NCBI GenBank assembly: GCA_027625915.1
Contig: JANTQA010000033.1
Coordinates: forward strand, 3,472,001-3,536,000
DNA: 64,000 bases
Direction: 5' to 3'
Source: Anaeramoeba flamelloides
Taxonomy: Eukaryota; Metamonada; Anaeramoebidae
Within the stretch, counting starts at the first letter, position 1. Every line of letters starts with the position of its first letter. The position numbers and the translations under genes were made by a program. This document shows, one piece after another, positions 57,891 to 64,000 of this stretch. Under the pieces are notes generated by a model. It made no database searches. It saw nothing but the letters and a program-made list of their open reading frames with translations, and was not told where the DNA came from.

Positions 57891-59472
57891 CATTTGTTAA
57901 AAACAATAATTAATATTAAAATAGTACTAAAAATAAGTTTGGTATAAGAGTAATTAGATTTTTACATCATTTATAAATTCCAAGGTGTACTATTTTTTTC
58001 TTGTAAATTTAAGAGTAAATTTACTAGAAGATTTTTTTTTACCACTTCATTAAAAAATATGTATATTTTTCCATTTTTAGAAAGTTTAATTAAAACACTA
58101 TCACTGAAAAAATAGTTTTTTGAGTTCCAATCAGATATTGAAAATTTTGAAATCAAAACATCATTTAATGATCGATTTATTTGTGAAAAGAGTCAAAGTA
58201 AATCAGAGCTGAATCTTTACTTTTTCAATTTTTTGAACATTTTTTGTGATTATATTTTTGGTTTTATTTATTTTTTTAAAAATTGGTAAAAGAATTAATT
58301 ATAATTAACAAAAAATAGACACAGAAATGTGTATATTGGAAACACATCTTTTCCTTTTAGAATACAAATAAGAATCATGGCATTTCCAAAGAATCTGGTA
58401 AAAATTAAAAATAAAAAAAAATTCCCAGAACCTATTTTATAAGATTTATCATCTTTATCTTCTTAATTTGGATAGGTTCAAATAATATATACATTGAAAT
58501 TTTCATTTGATTGCTATTTAGTATTTTTTTCAAAAACATTTTTGAACCAAAACAATTTTACAAATTTCTTTTTCAAATTCTTTTTATCAAACTGTACCAA
58601 AACAAAGAATACTGCTTCAAAAATTAAAATTAAAGTGGTTAAATTCTCGGACCCAAAACAGTTTATAAAAGATTCAATTCAAAGAAAATGAGAATAATTG
58701 AAAAATTCAAGATATAAATTCAATCAGATTCAGAATATTGTTAAAGTTTTCAATTTAATGCAAAAATAAATATTTATTAAATCAAACAAATATATCCAAT
58801 AAATCTTTATTTCTGAAGAAAAATTCTACAAAGTATTCATTTTTTTGAAAAAAATATTAGAATTAGGTGAATTAAATGAAAAGGGGATAATGAAAATCTA
58901 TTTTGAGAATTCTTTAGAAATAAAAAGTAATTAGTTAAAAAAAAATCACAAATAAAAGTTATTCAATGTTGAATTAAAAATAAAACCAAGTAAAGAAAAA
59001 GTAATTATATCAAATTTTATATTTAAGTTCAAGAAATAAATGATTTTCAGTTTTTAATTCACGATCAATTTTTTCATTTTTTTTTGAATCCAATTTTGTA
59101 GTTGGTATGAAAATATATTATACTAGGATATATTCCACTCTGGTATTTCTTCAAAATATTAATATGTTTGGTATAAAGAAATGATTTGAATCATTAAATT
59201 TTGCATAAACAGTGGAAACTAAAAAGGGAAAAATTTGCTTACTCCCTTAAATAAAAAATATATTTTAACCAAAAGAAAATAGATACTATTCATTGAATTA
59301 ATTAAAACCAAATTCATTGTTTATCTATCTAAAGAAATCATTTGGAAATTTCCTCCCCTAATTTCCGAAATTACTCTTTATTTTTTTGTTTTCTACTTGT
59401 TTTTTAATTTTTTTTTTCTTGCAACTTTAATCTTTGGTTAAATATTGAAAAAAACAAACAGAAAACAATAAA
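57891..59472. other. upstream region of the transporter gene
   Basis: A minus-strand open stretch at 57971-58190 and a plus-strand frame at 58494-58691 are somewhat coding-like but lack starts and family resemblance. I cannot assign either. The last 100 bases before the ATG at 59473 are T-rich and then A-rich, a common promoter-proximal pattern in AT-rich protists. Confidence 0.3.
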
Positions 59473-61152
59473 ATGTCGATAAACAAAACTTCAAGAGACG
59501 AGGAGTCACCACTACTTTCTCAAGAAGGTGAAAGCAAACCCAACAAGGGGCAATATTCAAAAGGCCTACGAGGATTACTAATATTTTATACGTATGAATC
59601 GATTATTTCTGCAGGCTATTATTCCTTAATGTCAATTCTTGCTGAATTCATGTTGTATTTACACTTTAGCCAAAGTGAGGGAATCATTACAATCCATTTA
59701 TTGATCTTTTTTGGCAATGTGTTAACCTTTGCTACCGCCTTTTGGATTTCCGATCGATTATCAACAAGATTTAATTCAATTCTTTTATATTTAAGTGTTT
59801 CTCTTATTGGAATTGTTTGTTTATTATTCTTGTCAATTTATTCTCACCATTTCACGAAGACGACAATTAAAATTGTCTCTATTTCTTCTTTAATGTTAAT
59901 TTTTGCTGGCTTTGGTGCTTTGAATCCGAGTCAAACAAGTTTTGCAGGCGATCAAGTCTCAAATTTAAAAAAAAAAGAAAAAAGAAAAAATACAGCAAAA
60001 GATACAGACACAGAAACAGGGACAGGGACAGAAACAGGAACAGATGAGGAAAAAGAAGGAACGGAAAAAGAAATAAAAATATTAATTCAAAAATCCAAAA
60101 TACTCAAGAACGAAAATAATGAATCAACCAACAACCAAGAAAAACTTAAGGAAAAGAAAAAAGAAGATCAAGATCAAGAAAAAGATCAAGAAAAAGAAAA
60201 AGAAAAAGAAAAAGAAAAAGAAAAAGAAAAAGAAAAAGAAAAAGAAAAAGAAAAAGAAAAAGACAAGGGAAATTCAAAAACAGATCAAGGAGAAACAGGA
60301 AAACTTTATTCATATTTTTATTTTGCCGTTCAATTAGGCTCAATACTTTCAATGAACGTAACCCCAATACTAAGATCATCCAAAGCATGGGTATGGACGT
60401 TTGGGTTTATTTGTTCCTTACACATTTTAGGGATGCTCATTTTTTTAGCTGGATCCAAATATTATATAAAAATTGCAAGAATGAAAAAAACCACAATTAA
60501 TTTAAAATCCCTCCTCAAAAATCGACAAATCCAAAAAATCATAATTCTCTTTGTCCCGTTGATTTTGTTCTGGACCTTGTATTCTCAAAATGTAAGCTCT
60601 TGGGTCTATATGGCTCAAAAAATGAATCGAAAAATTAATTCCAAAATCGTGATACCGCCCGATCAAAGCCAAATGCTTGATCCTTTATTTGTTTTAATGA
60701 TCGTACCCATCCTCGAAAATTTGATTTACCCATTAATTAAATCAAAAAATGTTTCTTTGGTGCTTGTAAAAAAAATCATTTTTGGTTTGATTTTTATTTT
60801 CATATCCTTTATGATTGCCGGGGTTATTGCACTGGTTATGCAAAAGCGGAATGTTTCAATATTTGCCCAAATACCACAATATTGGTTCCTTGCCTTAGGC
60901 GAGGTACTTGTGATTATATCCGCAATGAACATCGCTTATATTGAAAGCCCACCACAATACCGCAGCACCTCACAGGCAATCTGGTGGTGCACCCAAGGGT
61001 TTGGAAACCTATTAATATCACTTTTTGAATTAATCAAAATGGGCATGGCAAAAAAATTTTTTCTATTTGCTGGGATCTTGGCTTTTTTTATAATGATTTT
61101 TTCCCTGATAACAAAAAAACTGTTTTTTAAAAAAAAATTTGAATTAAATTAA
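59473..61152 (+). CDS. POT/SLC15-family transporter with unusual motif losses
   Basis: 559 residues, intronless, about 12 membrane spans. POT/PTR signatures: GFGALNPSQTSFAGDQ at 146-161 (family: GxGGxKPxxxxFxGDQ), FYFAVQLGS (TM5), FWTLYSQNVSSW (TM7), MLDPLFVLMIVPILENLIYP (TM8), and IPQYWFLALGEV (TM10), which keeps the conserved Glu. POT proteins import di/tripeptides, nitrate or other solutes with protons. The TM1 ExxERFxYYG motif reads E42-S-I-I-S-A-G-YY, so the second Glu and Arg are Ile45 and Ser46. The usual TM4 lysine before Pro is Asn151. Both parts of the proton-coupling network are thus altered. The TM4-TM5 loop has a charged insert of about 110 residues (165-276) with a pure EK tract. 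The N-terminus carries an acidic dileucine-like ESPLLSQ, possibly an endolysosomal sorting signal. Substrate unknown. Confidence 0.85.
   Translation: MSINKTSRDEESPLLSQEGESKPNKGQYSKGLRGLLIFYTYESIISAGYYSLMSILAEFMLYLHFSQSEGIITIHLLIFFGNVLTFATAFWISDRLSTRFNSILLYLSVSLIGIVCLLFLSIYSHHFTKTTIKIVSISSLMLIFAGFGALNPSQTSFAGDQVSNLKKKEKRKNTAKDTDTETGTGTETGTDEEKEGTEKEIKILIQKSKILKNENNESTNNQEKLKEKKKEDQDQEKDQEKEKEKEKEKEKEKEKEKEKEKEKDKGNSKTDQGETGKLYSYFYFAVQLGSILSMNVTPILRSSKAWVWTFGFICSLHILGMLIFLAGSKYYIKIARMKKTTINLKSLLKNRQIQKIIILFVPLILFWTLYSQNVSSWVYMAQKMNRKINSKIVIPPDQSQMLDPLFVLMIVPILENLIYPLIKSKNVSLVLVKKIIFGLIFIFISFMIAGVIALVMQKRNVSIFAQIPQYWFLALGEVLVIISAMNIAYIESPPQYRSTSQAIWWCTQGFGNLLISLFELIKMGMAKKFFLFAGILAFFIMIFSLITKKLFFKKKFELN
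60171..60263 (+). repeat. in-frame (GAAAAA)n hexamer repeat in the transporter gene
   Basis: Tandem GAAAAA hexamers encode Glu-Lys dipeptides in the TM4-TM5 loop. Frames of 72 codons (+) and 80 codons (-) overlapping the tract are shadows. Confidence 0.9.
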
Positions 61153-61318
61153 AATTTTCATTTTTTAAAAGGGGTTTTTTCAAGAGCCTGTTTATTATAT
61201 AAAAATGTTTTATAAACCTTCCGATTTAATTTTTCCTTTTTCCTTCCAAATGAACTCCATTCCAGAAATTTGTACACATCCAAAATCAAAAAAACATGCA
61301 AAAAAAAAAATTGAGGAT

Positions 61319-61745
61319 TTTTTTTTTTTATTTTGTATTTTTATTGAGGAAGAAGTATAATTTACACTCTAAATGCCCCCCTTAGACTTAAATTCCCTTT
61401 CAGAAATTTAAGCGTTAAATCATAGATTTCGCGATTGTTAATTAATGAAAATAGTCTTAAACTGTCACAGTTTAAAATTATTTCATTAAAATTGAATTCT
61501 TTTAGTTTGTTATAAAATATTAATCTAGCTTTTTCATAGAAAGGGCATACCCATAAAAAATGAACAATATTTTCTATAATTTCCTTCGGTTTATATTTTA
61601 AACCTAAAGGGCAAAATTTATTTGAATTTTTTTAATTCAATGGTAATATCTATTTAAGCAGTTAGTAAATGTATTAAATTTAAAAAATATTGAACTTGAA
61701 GGATAATTTAAATATTTTTGAGTGACAAATGAAGAATTTTGGTTT
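61319..61745 (-). mobile_element. 5'-truncated LINE fragment (C-terminal region)
   Basis: On the minus strand this encodes FCPLGLKYKPKEII, then ENIVHFLWVCPFYEKARLIF: the His/Cys segment found at the C-terminus of many LINE reverse transcriptases and matching FLWNCPDYENNR in the LINE at 34.6 kb. Upstream of it the frame is broken (FFKFNTFTNCLNRYYH, then a stop). A T-run at 61319-61332 on the plus strand corresponds to the poly-A tail of a minus-strand insertion, as expected for target-primed integration. Confidence 0.6.
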
Positions 61746-61879
61746 TTTATTATATTAAAATATTCTTGCGGGGTGGGTGTCTTCAAGTGTGTACAAGTGC
61801 CGTGGAGTGCCTATGTTTTTTTTACTTTATGGAATTAAAAGAAAATTTATTAAATTTTCTTTTAATTTCAAATAGTAAT

Positions 61880-62150
61880 ATTAAAAATCTAACATCAGTT
61901 TTTCAGGATTCAAAAGAATAGAGAAAAATCAAAGCTTTTACAGAATTCTTTTAAATTGGGGAAGAGGTAACAGTGATTGTCTTGGTTTTTTTTTTATCTG
62001 TTAAGTGTTCTAAGTTTTTTTGAGGTTTTCTATTTTATTTCGAGTTTCAATGAATTTTCCAAAGAAATAGAAAACTCAAAAAACCTAACGAAAATCTATT
62101 GATTTTTCATTAAAACAGAAAACTCAAGTAAATCTAAAGACACTTCTAAC
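61880..62150 (+). repeat. dispersed repeat Q, copy 3
   Basis: Shares TGTTCTAAGTTTTTTTGAGG and the gapped GAATTC-type phrases with the copies at 22.2 and 34.8 kb. It lies beside the LINE fragment inside element A. Confidence 0.45.
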
Positions 62151-62895
62151 TGGTAGAATTTAACAATTCACTATAATTTTAATAGTCATTTCTTTTTTTA
62201 AGAATCTTTAGGTTTTATAAATTCCAATTAAGTTTATTGTTGATATTTTATTGAATTTTCTTAATTTTACAAGATATGGAAGAGATAATTCTTTTAATTT
62301 ATTTTTAAATGTAAATTTCTTTTGATTTATTGAAATTACCAAATTTTTAAATTTAAAGTTGTTTTATCTACTGAAACTAGCGTGTTCTGTTTATTTTGCA
62401 TTTTTCAGTAAAAAAAATCATCGATTTAATGTATTTTTACAAACCTAATACAAAGACACATTTAAGTTACCTGGTTTTAATGTTTTTATATTAAGAATAT
62501 TTATCCAGATAAAAGAAAAAAAATTAAAACTCAAAAATAAAAACAGGTGTGTCCAAAATAATGAAACGAGCTGGACAAAAAATCTATTGGTAAATTTTTG
62601 AAATTTCACTATCAATTATTGATCAAATTATAAGATAACATTGATCAATTATATCTGATTTTTCAATTTAAAAAACTCAACACTAATATTTCTACCAATC
62701 AATGAAAAAAAAAATTCCAGATATAATGTAACAGATTACATTAACTTGGAAAAAAAGAAATGAAAAAAAAACAGAAAAGAAAGAAAAAAAAAAAAGAAAT
62801 AGTTTGTCAAATCAAAATTATTTCCAAATATAAATCCAAAATGCAGTATTTCCATTCTTTCAACTTTTTCATCTATGTCCAAATTTTTGGAATTT

Positions 62896-62943
62896 AGACT
62901 AGTTTTTATTTTTTAAATTTTTTTTTTTTTTCAGGGAAATATA

Positions 62944-62983
<40 letters not shown>

Positions 62984-63814
62984 GTATGTATGTGAAGTGT
63001 GCCATTTTAGATGTCTGATCTACTTTTTTTAATAAATTATTAACAACCTTTAACTTAGATATAGAAATTAAATTCATTTATTATAAGTTAGATAATTTTC
63101 AAGGAGCATTATTATCAATTATTTTATCCTTAATTTAAAAATACAATTAATTTATCAAGATTTAGACTCTTATTGAGTATGATTAATAGTTTTTTAAAAT
63201 TTATATTTTTTAAAAATTACGACAATCAAAAAGCCTAAATTAGAAAGAAAAAAAGGTCAAATCCTATTTAATAATTTTAAAATAAAATTGAAAAAATATA
63301 TTAACTTATTAAATATCAGAATGTCTTTTGATTTTTTTTTTTAATAATTTACCTGAATATAAATCCTGTAAGAAACAAAAATATTGGTGATTTTTAAAAA
63401 ATTACAATAAATACTTGCTTATTTTTATAAAAATTGAAAGGTCCTTATATTACACTTTTTCAATTATTTTCTCTCATTTTATTTTTAAAAAACCAATTCG
63501 AATGGAAATTAAAGATTGGTTATCAATATTGTTTTTTTTTTAGTTACTGAATACTTTCAAAATTTCACAAGATGATTATAATTTATATTCTCAGAATTAA
63601 CCTTTTCAAAAATGGAAAAACGGCTTTTTTAGGTGTTTTATAATTTGAAACCCTTGGACTGAAATTCAATGTGGTGTTTCTAGTAATTTCTTAAGAATCC
63701 AAGAAATTACATTTGTGAACATTTTGGAAAAAAAGATTTTTTTCGATTCAACCTTTTTTACAAATCCATTAATTAAATCCATAAATTAAACAACAAGAAA
63801 AAAAAAATGAAATT
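62896..63814. other. AT-rich stretch with (TA)n tract
   Basis: A TA tract lies at about 62944-62977. The part from 63060 to 63560 weakly resembles repeat R. No gene was identified. Confidence 0.35.
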
Positions 63815-63952
63815 ATGAATGTAAAAAAAAAACAAACTGAAAAGGCAATTAAAAAAAGATTGCAAAATAAAAATAGAAAAGTTAATTATACTACCAGAAA
63901 TATGATGTTTGTTTATAAGTTAGGTCAAAGTGCAAATTCTTTGGATTTTTAA
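63815..63952 (+). CDS. small basic ORF at the right edge, possibly a first exon
   Basis: A 45-residue ATG frame whose composition is less AT-rich at its 3' end (TTRNMMFVYKLGQSANSLDF). The phrase NMMFVY plus LGQS is faintly like the start of TAF13/SPT3-type histone folds, but this is too short to trust. It may be a complete small protein or a first exon continuing beyond the window; I saw no strong donor. Confidence 0.25.
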   Translation: MNVKKKQTEKAIKKRLQNKNRKVNYTTRNMMFVYKLGQSANSLDF

Positions 63953-64000
63953 ACATCAGTATTCTTCATAGTGATTTGTGTTGTTTTTTTCTTCATAAAA

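Larger units (their letters stand above)
61259..62895 (+). mobile_element. Tc1/mariner-like element A, copy 2, split by an insertion
   Basis: The left end (ATTCCAGAAATTTGTACACA) lies at 61259 and the rest at about 62440-62895 (containing AAACGAGCTGGACAAAAAAT), ending TTTTTGGAATTT. About 1.1 kb of other sequence, a LINE fragment and repeat Q, separates them. Without it the copy matches element A copy 1. Confidence 0.65.

Noticed and set aside
57971-58690. Two open stretches of 60-70 codons on opposite strands
   Set aside because: They lack starts and recognisable similarity. They may be old gene or element remnants but cannot be assigned.
60146-60388. 80-codon minus-strand frame rich in Phe/Leu
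   Set aside because: It is the antisense of the GAAAAA repeat in the transporter gene.

Overview
The window is eukaryotic nuclear DNA from an extremely AT-rich, intron-bearing unicellular organism. The genes carry GT-AG introns. Typical amoebozoan/metamonad-like families are present: a CARMIL-like leucine-rich-repeat protein, an R2R3-type Myb, a ZUP1-type deubiquitinase, an alpha-kinase-fold protein and an SLC15/POT transporter. Several proteins carry long E/K/N-rich low-complexity tracts. My best guess is an Anaeramoeba-like or similar free-living amoeboid protist; this rests on protein style only and is not proven. Gene density is low, with seven convincing protein genes and one tRNA in 64 kb.

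Layout. 0.2-1.0 kb: three TA-flanked MITEs chained head to tail. 1.4-2.2 kb (-): 5' part of a secreted beta-propeller (SBBP) protein. 2.2-7.2 kb: gene-poor, with a TTAA-flanked MITE and a foldback element. 7.3-14.8 kb (+): CARMIL-like LRR gene, which I join across a 4,982-nt intron full of repeats. 17.6-21.1 kb (-): 1,178-residue protein of repeated PH-like folds. 21.2-28.7 kb: repeats. 28.8-31.9 kb (-): three-exon Myb gene with a 2.2-kb intron. 32.5-32.9 kb (-): two orphan exons resembling part of a formin FH2 domain. 34.6-37.2 kb (-): decayed LINE. 38.9-40.0 kb (-): ZUP1-like peptidase, divergent from a 59-codon ORF at 40.3 kb (+). 44.9-46.1 kb (-): degenerate alpha-kinase. 46.3-55.3 kb: MITE-dense block with nested insertions and a tRNA-Glu(CTC) at 51.25 kb. 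59.5-61.2 kb (+): POT-family transporter. 61.3-62.9 kb: Tc1/mariner-like element split by a 5'-truncated LINE. 63.8 kb (+): small ORF at the right edge.

Most of the non-coding sequence that I could explain is made of short inverted-repeat elements. I recognise more than a dozen families by eye, from recurring terminal inverted repeats or repeated copies within the window. Most are flanked by TA, as in the Tc1/mariner superfamily, and at least one by TTAA, as in piggyBac. One family of about 200 bp has eleven copies between 33.6 and 54.9 kb and none elsewhere in the window. Introns of the LRR and Myb genes are enlarged by the same families.

The genes do not form an obvious pathway. The most unusual protein-level observations are losses of normally critical residues: the POT transporter lacks both the second half of the ExxER motif and the TM4 lysine, the alpha-kinase lacks its catalytic motifs, and the ZUP1-like peptidase has Asn where the third catalytic residue should be Asp. 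All coordinates of repeats are by-eye estimates, good to a few bases where a TA or TTAA target site is visible and to tens of bases otherwise.
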